NCBI RefSeq assembly: GCF_001424045.1
Contig: NZ_LMQB01000023.1
Span: forward strand, 124,001-188,000
DNA length: 64,000 bases
Direction of reading: 5' to 3'
DNA from: Rhizobium sp. Leaf371
GTDB taxonomy: Bacteria > Pseudomonadota > Alphaproteobacteria > Rhizobiales > Rhizobiaceae
Made by a program: the position numbers and the translations under genes. Shown piece after piece: positions 44,401-52,449 of this stretch. The notes below the pieces were generated by a model that had not been told where the DNA came from, did no database searches, and saw nothing but the letters and a program-made list of their open reading frames with translations. Position 1 is the first letter of the stretch; each line of letters begins with the position of its first letter.

Positions 44401-45936
44401 AAGCCGTTCGGCCGGTTCCTCGAACTCGGCAAGCGCGACTATTTCGCCGACAGCAAGATCGGACTTCGTCCGTTCCGCCGGAACATCAGCTATTTCGGCA
44501 TCGATGCCGACCAGCTGCTCGTCAACCAGCCGGACCTCACCAAGCGCATCTTCACGGAAGTCGGTCAATTGTTCGAAGAGGGCAAGTTCGTGCCCCTTCC
44601 CTACCGCGCCTTTGCCCATGACGAGATCGGCAACGCCTTCCGGCTGATGCAGAATGCCGGGCATATCGGCAAGATCATCGTGTTGCCGCCGGTTTCCGGT
44701 CGCCACTCCGTCTCGGCCGCCGCGCCCGCGCGCATGACGATCTCCGAAGACGGCGTGCATATCGTGGTCGGCGGCATCGGCGGCTTCGGCCTTGCCGCTG
44801 CCAACTGGCTGGTCGAGAAGGGTGCGCGCAGACTGGCGCTCGTCACCCGTCGCGGTATCGCCGGCGAAGACACGCTGAACGCGATCAAGCGCTGGGACGC
44901 CAGGGGGGTCGTGACCAGCCTGCATGCCTGCGACGTGACCGACGCCAAGGCAACGGCCGCAATGCTCGCAACGCTTCGGGCCGACGGCCCGTTGAAGGGC
45001 GTCGTGCATGCTGCAATGGTGCTGGACGACGCGCTGATCGCCAATCTCGATCGCGCCCGCAACCGCCCCGTCATCGACACGAAGGCGAAGGGTGCCGCCG
45101 TGCTCGACAGCCTGACCCGGAGCGACGATCTCAACCTCTTCCTGTTGTTCTCCTCGGCAACGACGCTGGTCGGCAACCCCGGACAGGGCAACTACGTCGC
45201 GGCCAACGGCTATCTGGAAGGGCTCGCACGGGCACGCCGGGCAGCGGGCCTGAAAGGGCTTGCGATCGGCTTCGGCGCCATCGCCGACACCGGCTATCTC
45301 GCCGAAAACACCGATGTCAACGACATCCTGTCGAAGCGCATCGGCAAGACGGCGTTGAAGGCGCAGGCCGCGCTCGACCAGGTGGAAGCCTATATCGCGG
45401 CCGACCCCGGCACGGTGAATGCGGCGACCGCGATGATTGCGGAATTCGACTGGTCTGCCGCGCGCAACCTTCCTGTCGTTCGGCAGCCGCTGTTCGAGGT
45501 CGTGATGCGCACGGCCGACCAGCATACCGGCAGCAGCGATGGCAGCATGCTCGATCTCGTCGCCATGATCGAGGGCAAATCGCCGCAGGAGGGCGAAGAC
45601 CTGCTTTATGAGCTTGTCGCCAGTGAAATCGCCGCAATTCTGCGGGTTTCCAAGGATACGATCTCGCGAAGCAAGGTCTTGAAGGAAATCGGTCTGGACA
45701 GTCTGATGGCGGTCGAACTCGGCATCAGCTTCCAGCAGAACACGGGCTTCGACATGCCGCTCTCCGGTGTCGCCGACAATACGACCGTCGGCGACGTTGC
45801 GCACAAGCTGTACGAAAAGGTCAGCAAGCGCGATCAGGGAAGCAGCGAGGACGAACCGCCGACCGAAGACAAGATCCTGGCCGAACTGACACAGCGCCAT
45901 AAGGCAACGTCTCCGGAAAAGGTTGCAAGCCAATGA
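38404..45936 (+). CDS. rkpA: RkpA, multidomain fatty acid/polyketide synthase of capsule lipid synthesis
   Basis: A 2510-residue type I synthase with animal-FAS-like order. KS at about 1-425: C171 in DTACSSS, HGTGTKVGDP, KSNIGHTEPASG. AT at about 525-825: S617 in GHSVGEIAAAY. DH at about 880-1180: H922 in HIVDGKPILPG, D1087 in VDATFH. A methyltransferase-like region lies at about 1290-1590. ER at about 1760-2095: GAAGGVGLAALQVAK at 1917. KR at about 2115-2300: GGIGGFGLAA at 2122, catalytic Tyr2264 in GNYVAANGYLEG. ACP at about 2400-2470: S2433 in GLDSLMAVELG. There is no thioesterase, so the chain must be handed on as a thioester, probably to RkpG, whose gene overlaps by four bases. In Sinorhizobium rkpA is needed for capsule (K-antigen) export. 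Confidence 0.93.
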   Translation: MTAEIIGRACVAPGADSPQALFRLLRQGKSAVTRIPSDRWDLARFWHPEMGNPGKTYSFAAGVIDDIYDFDPAAFGMSQREAMYMDPQQRVLLQLAWRAIEDANISLTSLQGENVGVYVGASSLDHANLTVEDPAAAGPYFMTGNTLSVISNRISHIFGLSGPSMTIDTACSSSIVALDQAMRALNAGEIDTAIVGGINILAHPLPFVGFAQARMLSPEGLCRAYDNDGAGYVRAEGGVVFVLRRSDRARQEKDRSYARIVATGTNSAGRTNGISLPSRESQAALLRSIYEGNNIDANQVAFVEGHGTGTKVGDPAEVWSIGTVIGTNRRAPVPIGSIKSNIGHTEPASGLFGMLKAVMALENNYLPASLHFDTPNENIDFDGLNVRVTANPIELLRGKRARLAGINSFGFGGANAHVVISDPEPVTEDRQRNTAAGHMFIASAHTASSLEDLLRAYKSSFAKASREEARAIIAASGANRTPMRHRFAARSENPEDIIRAISSHIEKPASDLGETGEAATRDAKVAFVFSGNGSQWAGMGADAFRENLHFRQCFTSISALFRFHADLDLAALLTDPNLAEKLADTKIAQPMLFAVQAALSDSLVAMGITPTAVFGHSVGEIAAAYAAGALSLVDAVAIVAKRSLHQDLLAGKGIMAAVMLGEEAARTFAEKHGIANVCVAAVNARNSVTISGPAAEVTAFRDAARKAKIPVQILDINYPFHHPIIDQAKTAFMGDIPDLSPRTTDIAYLSTVTGERLDGAQLDVDYWWKNVREPVRFQAATEAAIELGCTLFIEVSPRPILSSYLKETIKAATAPGVVVPTLLKDPSAKGIDPVSRSMARAIAHGAAFNSARLFGKRNASVRLPILPFEPTELRPTVTSDSADLFGRGSRVPYTLAGWRADLNGSSWKNHIDGHLFPDLAEHIVDGKPILPGSGFIEIAISAAQQFYGTSEVEITNLEIVRPLELGDSRIMELSTILSPETGDIEIRSRERLTEDDWAVHAVARCRKPIARNDHIRPDFKGLEQTETVLSAKAYETARQFGLDYGPRFQLMSKAVAFGDKFIDVTLKTPAEAGHPFVSYSLNPISVDATFHGMVALFGRFTGEAGGAPYIPVRFGSVRLAASGQVITRAIAEVERVSANSIKAKFRFYGDDGKLVAAFDDCRFRRTYLRQHKTLDMLSYHYESVPSDALADLRPAASNALPTVLLPADRGDGIDNTTLLFNAAVYRACHEIALKLARGGNQVDMRLVPGDVGFRCFLSNCLVVLEDAGLAEHTDNRWTVNAEFALPPVSEILKEIYAENAARAVEAVLINNAYTEALDRLSALYAAELSGKIGDDAPVRSPGLISEATLDHQAVHSLATRQRTEMVYEALEQALSSGGTGLRIIELGTVSASFTRRLATLAIRHGASLAVIEPRDNAQRNLEIAFEEDARVSVLKKDAFKSVTTIDIVVSASDMLFALVDEDPAVRGILGHALRPGGAFIAATTAPTVFSDFAYGLTDGWFARSQSPEFPVGRFATASQWEKCLADLRLADIVVEDREGAFGALVALEARAARSAADAPLQDNAALVSHHPILVLQASASASVLPSSIGECPIVGLTLTGEPSDKAELLKAFTSFQNRAIRAVCLSPAASEDRLDDSDTLQTIVLALSAFGEAVREHHADREPSGDERPRLALVAPGGSPVSATSALNSGVWTFCRVLQNEYDLIDLQAIDAPASTASEVESALSLAATLIDRGFDNREWAVIDGLAQEIRAVPGPVEGTLRQTQSFEAATIRQRVASQVGSIAWEATSLPKPGPTDVVVEVAATGLNFRDVMWAMGLLPEEALEDGFAGATIGMELSGHVVALGSEITDLSIGDPVMAMASAAFSTHAVVARAGIARLPETVSPVAAATVPVAFLTAYYAMIELGRIRAGETILIHGAAGGVGLAALQVAKYAGAKVIATAGTREKRHFLTMLGADHVFDSRTLSFVEDIRAVTNGEGVDLVLNSLFAEAMEQSLSLVKPFGRFLELGKRDYFADSKIGLRPFRRNISYFGIDADQLLVNQPDLTKRIFTEVGQLFEEGKFVPLPYRAFAHDEIGNAFRLMQNAGHIGKIIVLPPVSGRHSVSAAAPARMTISEDGVHIVVGGIGGFGLAAANWLVEKGARRLALVTRRGIAGEDTLNAIKRWDARGVVTSLHACDVTDAKATAAMLATLRADGPLKGVVHAAMVLDDALIANLDRARNRPVIDTKAKGAAVLDSLTRSDDLNLFLLFSSATTLVGNPGQGNYVAANGYLEGLARARRAAGLKGLAIGFGAIADTGYLAENTDVNDILSKRIGKTALKAQAALDQVEAYIAADPGTVNAATAMIAEFDWSAARNLPVVRQPLFEVVMRTADQHTGSSDGSMLDLVAMIEGKSPQEGEDLLYELVASEIAAILRVSKDTISRSKVLKEIGLDSLMAVELGISFQQNTGFDMPLSGVADNTTVGDVAHKLYEKVSKRDQGSSEDEPPTEDKILAELTQRHKATSPEKVASQ

Positions 45937-47345
45937 GTGACGACCGGCAGCCCGCCGCGACGAAAATGAACAGCAGCATCCGGGAGAACCTGCTCGACCG
46001 GATGCGCAACACGCATCAATCGTCCGAACGCAACCGGATGGCGCGGTCGGAACGCGATGTGCCGACGCCGGTTCGCCGGACGCAGATGCGGTTCGAGGAT
46101 CTGCCGGAATACAAGCAGGTCCAGACGCAGGAGGCCGCAAGCGCCCAGCTCGGCATCGAAAATCCGTTCTACCGCGCACATGCGACGGCCGCCGGGGCCA
46201 CGACCATCATCAATGGTCGCGAGCTGATCAATTTCGCATCCTACGACTATCTCGGCCTCAACCGGCATCCGCATGTCCTGGAAAAGGCGGCGGACGCCAT
46301 CGGCACCTATGGCATTTCGGCGTCCGCGAGCCGCCTCGTGGCCGGTGAGCGTCCGGTTCATGGGGAGCTGGAAGAGCGGATCGCCCATTTCTACGGTGTG
46401 GAAGCTGCCGTCTGTTTCGTCAGCGGCTACCTGACCAACGTCGCGGCGATCAGCTGCCTGCTCGGCCCGAAGGATCTCGTCGTCCATGACGAGTTCATCC
46501 ACAACAGCGCCCTTGCCGGCATCAAGCTTTCGGGCGCCACGCGCCGGCTGTTCAAGCACAATGACGCGCACGACCTCGAAACGGTTCTGCGGACCGTCTC
46601 CGGCGACTATCGGCGCATCCTCGTGATCGTCGAAGGCATCTATTCGATGGATGGCGACGTGGCGAACCTGCCCGCGATCCTCAAGCTCAAGGCCGAATAC
46701 GGGTTCTGGCTGATGGTGGACGAGGCCCATTCCCTCGGCATCCTCGGGCGCCGGGGGCGCGGCACGTTCGAGCATTACGGCGTCGATCCGAAGGAGGTCG
46801 ATATCTGGATGGGCACGCTGTCGAAGACGACTGCGAGCTGTGGCGGCTATATTGCCGGCAATGCGGCCCTCGCATCCGTGCTGAAGGCGACCGCCGGCGG
46901 GTTCGTCTATAGCGTCGGTCTTGCGCCGGCGCTGACGGCCGCCGCCCTTGGCAGCCTCGATATATTGGAAGCGGAACCCGAGCGCGCCGCAGCCCTTCGC
47001 CACAATGGTACGCTGTTCCTGAAGCTTGCACAGGAGGCCGGGCTCGACACCGGGCTCAGCGCCGGCTTCTCCGTCGTGCCGGTTCTCGTCGGCGACAGCC
47101 TGCGCGCGGTGCAGCTGTCGAACGACCTTCTGGCCGCCGGCGTCAATGCCCTGCCGATCATCCATCCCGCCGTGCCCGAGGGCCTTGCCCGCCTGCGCTT
47201 CTTCATCACCAGCGAGCATACGGAAGAGCAGATCCGCAAGACGGTGACGCTGACGGCCGCAAAGCTCAAGGATCTGACCGACCGGAACTTCGGGCTGGCC
47301 TCCATCGATCTTCAGCAGATGATGAAAATGCTGGCGGCCCGGTGA
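45933..47345 (+). CDS. rkpG: RkpG, PLP-dependent alpha-oxoamine synthase
   Basis: 470 residues: a polar 70-residue N-terminal extension, then the AOS fold shared with BioF, KBL and serine palmitoyltransferase. Landmarks are NFASYDYLGLNRHPHVLEKA, GISASASRLVAGERPVHGELEERIA, DEAHSLGILGRRGRGTFEHY and the PLP Lys298 in GTLSKTTASCGG. Such enzymes condense an acyl thioester with an amino acid, releasing CO2. The 4-base overlap with rkpA suggests that the donor is the RkpA-bound chain. The amino acid (Ser, Gly or Ala) cannot be told by eye. Confidence 0.9.
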   Translation: MSDDRQPAATKMNSSIRENLLDRMRNTHQSSERNRMARSERDVPTPVRRTQMRFEDLPEYKQVQTQEAASAQLGIENPFYRAHATAAGATTIINGRELINFASYDYLGLNRHPHVLEKAADAIGTYGISASASRLVAGERPVHGELEERIAHFYGVEAAVCFVSGYLTNVAAISCLLGPKDLVVHDEFIHNSALAGIKLSGATRRLFKHNDAHDLETVLRTVSGDYRRILVIVEGIYSMDGDVANLPAILKLKAEYGFWLMVDEAHSLGILGRRGRGTFEHYGVDPKEVDIWMGTLSKTTASCGGYIAGNAALASVLKATAGGFVYSVGLAPALTAAALGSLDILEAEPERAAALRHNGTLFLKLAQEAGLDTGLSAGFSVVPVLVGDSLRAVQLSNDLLAAGVNALPIIHPAVPEGLARLRFFITSEHTEEQIRKTVTLTAAKLKDLTDRNFGLASIDLQQMMKMLAAR

Positions 47346-47397
47346 CACCGGCGCAACGGTTTTTCGTCCGGCGCATAGCGACGTGGCGCGCCGCGTC

Positions 47398-48189
47398 ATG
47401 ACGCATGTCTTGATCACCGGCGGATCGAGCGGCATCGGCCTTGAGGTGGCGCGCATCTATGTCGGCCGCGGCCATCGGGTCTCGCTGATCGCGCGGGGTT
47501 TGGCGGCTCTCGACGCGGCGAAGGTCTCTCTGGAAACCGAAGGCGGAGGCCAGGTGCAGGTTGCCGCGGCCGATGTCGCGGATGCGGACGCCGTTCAGGC
47601 AGCGATCCGGGCCTGCGAGACGGTGTTCGGCCCCTGCGATATCCTGATCTGCTCGGCTGGCATCGTCGCGCCTGCCCGGTTCGAAGACCAGACGGCAGCG
47701 GACGCGGACCGGCAGGTGGCCGTCAATCTCTCGGGCTCCATGCATTCCGTCCGCGCCGTCTATGCGTCCATGCTCGCCCGTCACCAGGGGCGCATCATGC
47801 TGGTCTCCTCCGGTGCCGGCCTGATGGGCATTCCCGGTTATGCCGCTTACTGCGCCTCAAAATTCGCGCTTCGCGGCTTTGCCGAGGCCTTGCGCTCGGA
47901 AGCAAAGCCGAGAGGAGTCGTCGTCTCCATCTGCTTTCCGCCCGACACACAGACACCGCAACTGGAACGCGAACGCGCGGCACGCCCGGCAGAAGCCGAG
48001 GTGATCATGGGACAGGTCAAGCCCTGGAAAGCGGAAGCCGTGGCGCGCCAGATGGTCCGGGCGCTCGACCAGGGACGTTTCGAGGTCTATTTCGGCCTCA
48101 CGCTTCTTGCCCTCGGCAGGCTCGCGCCGCTCGTCCGGCCGTTCGTCGATCGGTACTTCGATCGCCTTATTCGGGGTGTACAGAGGTAA
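47398..48189 (+). CDS. rkpH: RkpH, short-chain dehydrogenase resembling 3-ketosphinganine reductase
   Basis: 263 residues from the ATG at 47398; a GTG at 47383 would add five. Rossmann motif TGGSSGIG at 7-14, NAG-like CSAGI near 90, catalytic Ser in VSSGAG and Y151-CAS-K155. The C-terminus (PDTQTPQLERER; GLTLLALGRLAPLVRPFVDRYFDRLI) is hydrophobic and amphipathic, as in membrane-associated KDSR-type reductases. It would reduce the ketone produced by RkpG. It follows rkpG after 52 bases. Confidence 0.87.
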   Translation: MTHVLITGGSSGIGLEVARIYVGRGHRVSLIARGLAALDAAKVSLETEGGGQVQVAAADVADADAVQAAIRACETVFGPCDILICSAGIVAPARFEDQTAADADRQVAVNLSGSMHSVRAVYASMLARHQGRIMLVSSGAGLMGIPGYAAYCASKFALRGFAEALRSEAKPRGVVVSICFPPDTQTPQLERERAARPAEAEVIMGQVKPWKAEAVARQMVRALDQGRFEVYFGLTLLALGRLAPLVRPFVDRYFDRLIRGVQR

Positions 48190-48283
48190 CGTCGACGTGA
48201 CACAGCTTGTCACCTCACGGGAATGTCACTAGAACTCGGGCGCGACGTGGCGGCGCTCACGCCGCGGATTCAAAGGGTTTCGT

Positions 48284-49888
48284 TTGCCGTCGACATCACT
48301 CCAGCTTCACGACTACCCGCTCTCGTTGATCCTCGTCTGCTTCGCGCTCTCATTCTTCGTCGCGTGGTTCACCGACAGGTTCGCGCTGCCGGCGCGCGAG
48401 CGTCGCCGCAACATGCCCAAGGGCCGGACGCTGTGGCACAGCCTGCGCGACGGCTTGGCCCGTCTGCCCGTCGTCGCCATCATCTATGCCTTCTTCTTCG
48501 CGATCTCCTGGCGCCCGCTCTATGGTGCTGCCGGTTGCATGAGCTTCTTCATCATCTTCACGGCGATCTCGCGCGCCAAGTTTCGCTTCATCCGCGAGCC
48601 GCTGGTGTTTTCCGACATCGCGCTGGTCGCCGACGTGTTCAAATACAAATCGATCTTCTACGCGAACTCGCTGAACATCGTCTTTTGGATCGTCGCCTTC
48701 GGCTATGTCTTCGGCGTGACCGGCCTTTATATGTATTTCGAGCCGGACGTGCTGCCGGACCATGCCGAAGCGTTCTACATCGTGCTGATGGTCTTTGCGG
48801 CCGCCTTCCCCTGGATCTCGCTCTTCTGGGGTCCGGTCAACGCGCCGACCGCAGATCTCGTGCAGAGGCTCGTCGGCAAACCGAACGCGAAGATCAGCAC
48901 GGTCCGGTTCGGCACCTTCTCATCGGTCGTCTTTCATTTCATCATCTGGCTGGGTGTCCGGCGGGAGAAGATCGTCAGCGAGCTTTCCGGCGCCTTCTTT
49001 GCCGCGGTCAACGATCTCATCGGCCACAATGCCGAAAACAAGGCCCCGCTGGTGGTCGTCTGGCAGTCCGAGTCCTTCCTCGACATGCGGCATTACGGCG
49101 TCAACGCCGTCCGCCTCCCCAATATCGACCGCCTGCAGAAGCTCTCCACGCAGTGGGGACGCATCGCGACCGTGTTTGAAGGCGGTTACACGTTGCGCAC
49201 CGAGTTCGCGGTCCTCAGCGGGCTGCAGCCCGACGATATCCATGTCGATGCGAGCTATCCATACCTCCGTGCGCGGCACTATACCGATGTGGTGTGGCCG
49301 ACGAAGCTGAAGAAGGCGGGCTGGCGCACGCATTTCATCCATCCCTACGACCGGACGTTCTTTCTGCGCCACAAGGCGATGCCGCTGCTCGGCTTCGAAG
49401 AGATGACGATGCTGGACGCGTTCGATCACGACCCTGCGCGGGACGGGCCCTATGTCTCCGATGCCGCGCTGACGCGCAAGGTGATCGAGGCAGTGGATCG
49501 TCAGAAGGACGACAAGGGCAGCTTCATCTTCGTCGCGTCGATGGCCAATCACGGCCCGTGGGAACCGGGGCGGGTTCCCGGCCACATCGATCCCGTCAGC
49601 ATATATCTCGAAATCCTGCAACAATCGGACAAGGCGCTCGGCCAGCTGATCGACCATCTGAACAAGCTTGACCGGCCGGTCTGGCTCGTCTTCTACGGCG
49701 ACCATGCGCCCCTGTTGAAGTCCTTTGCCGATCCCTTTCCCGACCCGAGAACCGACTATTTCATCACGCCGCTGGGTGCCGCCCGCACCCCGCAGCAGGC
49801 GCCGGTGTTTCCGCGCAACGAAGAGCCCTGGAACCTGCTGAAGGCCATGCTGAAGCATGCGAACCTTCACAAGGACGAGTTGAAATAG
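48284..49888 (+). CDS. rkpI: RkpI, LTA-synthase/sulfatase-like membrane enzyme
   Basis: 534 residues from a TTG at 48284 with AAAGGG six bases upstream; the first ATG would remove a transmembrane helix. Five membrane helices occupy about 12-225 and the alkaline-phosphatase-superfamily domain about 250-530. Catalytic residues are kept: metal ligand E263 in VVWQSES, presumed nucleophile T303 in GGYTLRTEF, and D473/H474 in FYGDHAP. Relatives transfer phosphoglycerol or phosphoethanolamine on the outer face of the inner membrane. Its acceptor is unknown; the context suggests the capsule lipid or polysaccharide. Confidence 0.85.
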   Translation: MPSTSLQLHDYPLSLILVCFALSFFVAWFTDRFALPARERRRNMPKGRTLWHSLRDGLARLPVVAIIYAFFFAISWRPLYGAAGCMSFFIIFTAISRAKFRFIREPLVFSDIALVADVFKYKSIFYANSLNIVFWIVAFGYVFGVTGLYMYFEPDVLPDHAEAFYIVLMVFAAAFPWISLFWGPVNAPTADLVQRLVGKPNAKISTVRFGTFSSVVFHFIIWLGVRREKIVSELSGAFFAAVNDLIGHNAENKAPLVVVWQSESFLDMRHYGVNAVRLPNIDRLQKLSTQWGRIATVFEGGYTLRTEFAVLSGLQPDDIHVDASYPYLRARHYTDVVWPTKLKKAGWRTHFIHPYDRTFFLRHKAMPLLGFEEMTMLDAFDHDPARDGPYVSDAALTRKVIEAVDRQKDDKGSFIFVASMANHGPWEPGRVPGHIDPVSIYLEILQQSDKALGQLIDHLNKLDRPVWLVFYGDHAPLLKSFADPFPDPRTDYFITPLGAARTPQQAPVFPRNEEPWNLLKAMLKHANLHKDELK

Positions 49889-49893
49889 ACGGG

Positions 49894-51195
49894 ATGACCG
49901 GCGCCCGCCCGCCCGCATCCGGAACAGCACGACGGGTGTTCCTGTTTCTCGAAGGTCCCTCGTCACCGCTCTTCATGAAGATCGCCGATCGGCTGGAGGC
50001 GATGGGGCATGTCTGCCTGCGGGTCAACCTCAACATCGGCGACAGCATATTCTGGCGTCGGCGCGGTGGATACGCGTTTCGGGGCCGGCCCGAGGCCTGG
50101 CCCCGCTGGATCGGCGACTTTCTGACCCGGCACGAGGTGACCGATCTCGTGCTTCTCGGCGAGGAGCGTCCCTATCACCGCCTTGCGACGGAGGCTGCAA
50201 AGCGACGGTCGGTCGACGTCTATGTGGTCGAGATGGGATATCTGCGCCCGGATTGGCTGACGCTTGAGCGCGACGGCATGTCGACGAATTCACATTTTCC
50301 GGATGATCCCGACCACATCCTGAAGGCTGCCCGCGATCTGCCGGAGCCGGACTGGACGCGCCGGTATTTTCAGACGTTTCAGGCAGAGGCGGCTTACGAT
50401 CTCCTCTACAATCTGCCCAACGCCTTCCTCTGGTTTCTCTATCCGCATTATCGCCGCCATGCGCTTTACCATCCGCTGGTGGAATATGCCGGCTGGATCC
50501 CGCGGCTCCTGCGGGAGAAGCGTCGCGGTCATGAGGCGCGTGCCACGATCGCCAGGCTGGAAGAGGGCCCGGGGCCGCTGTTCATCTTTCCTCTCCAGTT
50601 GCAGACGGACTTCCAGCTTCGGGCCCATTCGCCCTTTCACGACCAGCAGCAGGCGATCGAGGAGGTGCTGACCTCGTTCTCCCGCTTTGCGCCACGCGAT
50701 GCGCGGCTCGTGGTGAAGGTCCATCCGCTCGACAATGGTCTCATCGACTGGGCCGGCACGATCGCCGAGACAGCGACACGGCTCGGCATTGGCCCGCGCG
50801 TCTCGTTTCTCGACGGTGGAAACCTGACGGCTCTGATCCGCCTGAGCGCAGGGATCGTCACCGTCAATTCCACCGTCGGACTGCATGCGCTGCAGCAGCG
50901 CAAGCCTGTCAAGGTGCTGGGAGTCGCGATGTTCGATGTGGAAAGGCTGACGGATAGGCAGCCGCTGGATCTGTTCTGGCGGGCGCCGCGTCTGCCCGAT
51001 GCGGACGTCTGCGATGCCTTCTTCCGGCTGGTGGCCGCTGCCATTCAGGTTCGCGGCAATTTCTACTCGAAGGTCGGAACGGATGCAGGCGCGGATGCGA
51101 TCGCCGCGCGTCTCCATGCGCGCACCGTCAACGAACCCGATGCCTTCATCGATCCGCCACCGCGCAAGCGTCCGGAGAAGCGGGCACGCAGGTGA
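49894..51195 (+). CDS. rkpJ: RkpJ, KpsS-like capsule Kdo-transferase/export protein
   Basis: 433 residues, five bases after rkpI. It resembles KpsS/LipB proteins: FLFLEGPSSPLFMKIADRLEAMGH, LLGEERPYHRLATEAAKRR, EMGYLRPDWLTLERDGM, then the second half FIFPLQLQTDFQLRAHSPF, VVKVHPLDNGLIDW and NSTVGLHALQQRKPVKVLG. In group 2 capsules KpsS adds the first beta-Kdo to the lipid anchor. The same role fits here. The C-terminus is basic (KRPEKRARR). Confidence 0.87.
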   Translation: MTGARPPASGTARRVFLFLEGPSSPLFMKIADRLEAMGHVCLRVNLNIGDSIFWRRRGGYAFRGRPEAWPRWIGDFLTRHEVTDLVLLGEERPYHRLATEAAKRRSVDVYVVEMGYLRPDWLTLERDGMSTNSHFPDDPDHILKAARDLPEPDWTRRYFQTFQAEAAYDLLYNLPNAFLWFLYPHYRRHALYHPLVEYAGWIPRLLREKRRGHEARATIARLEEGPGPLFIFPLQLQTDFQLRAHSPFHDQQQAIEEVLTSFSRFAPRDARLVVKVHPLDNGLIDWAGTIAETATRLGIGPRVSFLDGGNLTALIRLSAGIVTVNSTVGLHALQQRKPVKVLGVAMFDVERLTDRQPLDLFWRAPRLPDADVCDAFFRLVAAAIQVRGNFYSKVGTDAGADAIAARLHARTVNEPDAFIDPPPRKRPEKRARR

Positions 51196-51307
51196 GCCAA
51201 GCCCTTGTGCCTGTCGCGCAAACGTATGCAGCGCTTTTGCGACGCCCGATATGCGGTCGTCACGGACCCGAAGCGCAACGCGCTGAGCGGAAAGATCGCG
51301 GCGCGCT

Positions 51308-52318
51308 TCAGGCGACGCCGGCGCGCAGCAGGTCGTGAATGTGGAGGATGCCGACCGGCATTTCGGTGTCATCGACGAGGAAGAGCACCGTCACCTTGCT
51401 CGACTGCATGACCTGCATCGCGGCGCTGGCGAGCAGTTGGGGAGAGATGACCCGCGGCTTGAGCGACATGATCGCCTCGACCGTCTCCTGCAGAAGATTA
51501 TCCGACATGTGCCGGCGCAGGTCGCCATCGGTGATGACGCCGGCAAGCCGACCGTCCGTGTCGACCACGCCGACAACGCCAAAACCCTTGGACGACATCT
51601 CGATCAGCGCCTGCCCCATCGGGGCACCTACGGGGAGAAGCGGCAGGGCGCCGCCGTGATGGGCGAGTTCGCCGACGCGCAGCAGCTGGGCGCCGAGCTT
51701 GCCGCCCGGATGGAACGTCTTGAAGTCCTCGGCGGAGAAACCGCGGCGCTCGAGCAGCGCGATCGCGAGAGCATCACCGACGGCCAGTTGCAGCAAAGCC
51801 GATGTGGTCGGCGCCAAGCCATGCGGGCAGGCCTCGTTGACCTTGGGTATGACGATCGGCACGGTGGAATGACGGGCGAGAAGACTGTCGCGGTTGGACG
51901 TCAGCGAGATCACCGGCACCTTGAAGCGCTGCGCATAGGCCAGCATATTGCCGAGTTCGACCGTTTCGCCCGACCACGACAGGAGGATGACCAGATCGTC
52001 CGACGTGATCATGCCGAGGTCGCCATGGCTGGCTTCCGTCGGATGGACGAAATAGGCCGACGTTCCCGTGGAGGCCATGGTAGCCGCGATCTTGCGGCCG
52101 ATATGCCCGCTCTTGCCGACGCCGGAGACGACCACGCGGCCGTTTCGGTCGGCGATCAGCGCGACGGCATCGGCCAGATTGCGGGCGAAGACGGCATCAT
52201 TGGCAAAGCTGGTGGCGAGCGCGTTTACGCCGTCGACCGTGGTGGCAAGCGACCGCCCGATGGAATCGAGAACGGCGCTGTGCTCGGTCAGGCTGGCGTC
52301 GATGGATCTGAGGCTCAT
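51308..52318 (-). CDS. kpsF: KpsF/KdsD-type D-arabinose 5-phosphate isomerase
   Basis: 336 residues: a SIS sugar-isomerase domain (VVSGVGKSGHIGRKIAATMASTG, VHPTEASHGDLGM, LLSWSGETVEL, PHGLAPTTSALLQLAVGDALA) and two CBS domains (about 205-330, ending MPVGILHIHDLLRAGV). It converts ribulose 5-phosphate to arabinose 5-phosphate, the first step to Kdo. It is convergent with rkpJ; this position matches kpsF3 of the Sinorhizobium rkp-1 region, so it probably supplies Kdo for the capsule. Confidence 0.94.
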   Translation of the reverse strand: MSLRSIDASLTEHSAVLDSIGRSLATTVDGVNALATSFANDAVFARNLADAVALIADRNGRVVVSGVGKSGHIGRKIAATMASTGTSAYFVHPTEASHGDLGMITSDDLVILLSWSGETVELGNMLAYAQRFKVPVISLTSNRDSLLARHSTVPIVIPKVNEACPHGLAPTTSALLQLAVGDALAIALLERRGFSAEDFKTFHPGGKLGAQLLRVGELAHHGGALPLLPVGAPMGQALIEMSSKGFGVVGVVDTDGRLAGVITDGDLRRHMSDNLLQETVEAIMSLKPRVISPQLLASAAMQVMQSSKVTVLFLVDDTEMPVGILHIHDLLRAGVA

Positions 52319-52449
52319 TCTGTCTCTCCCGGCAATCTTCCCGCGGGTTACTCCCTGCGCACAGAAAGATCAACGCATGAAACGGACAGGCCCAAGCGAG
52401 GCTGTCGCTGGAGCAAGGCCCTCAGGCAAGATCGGAGACCGGCGGCGGC

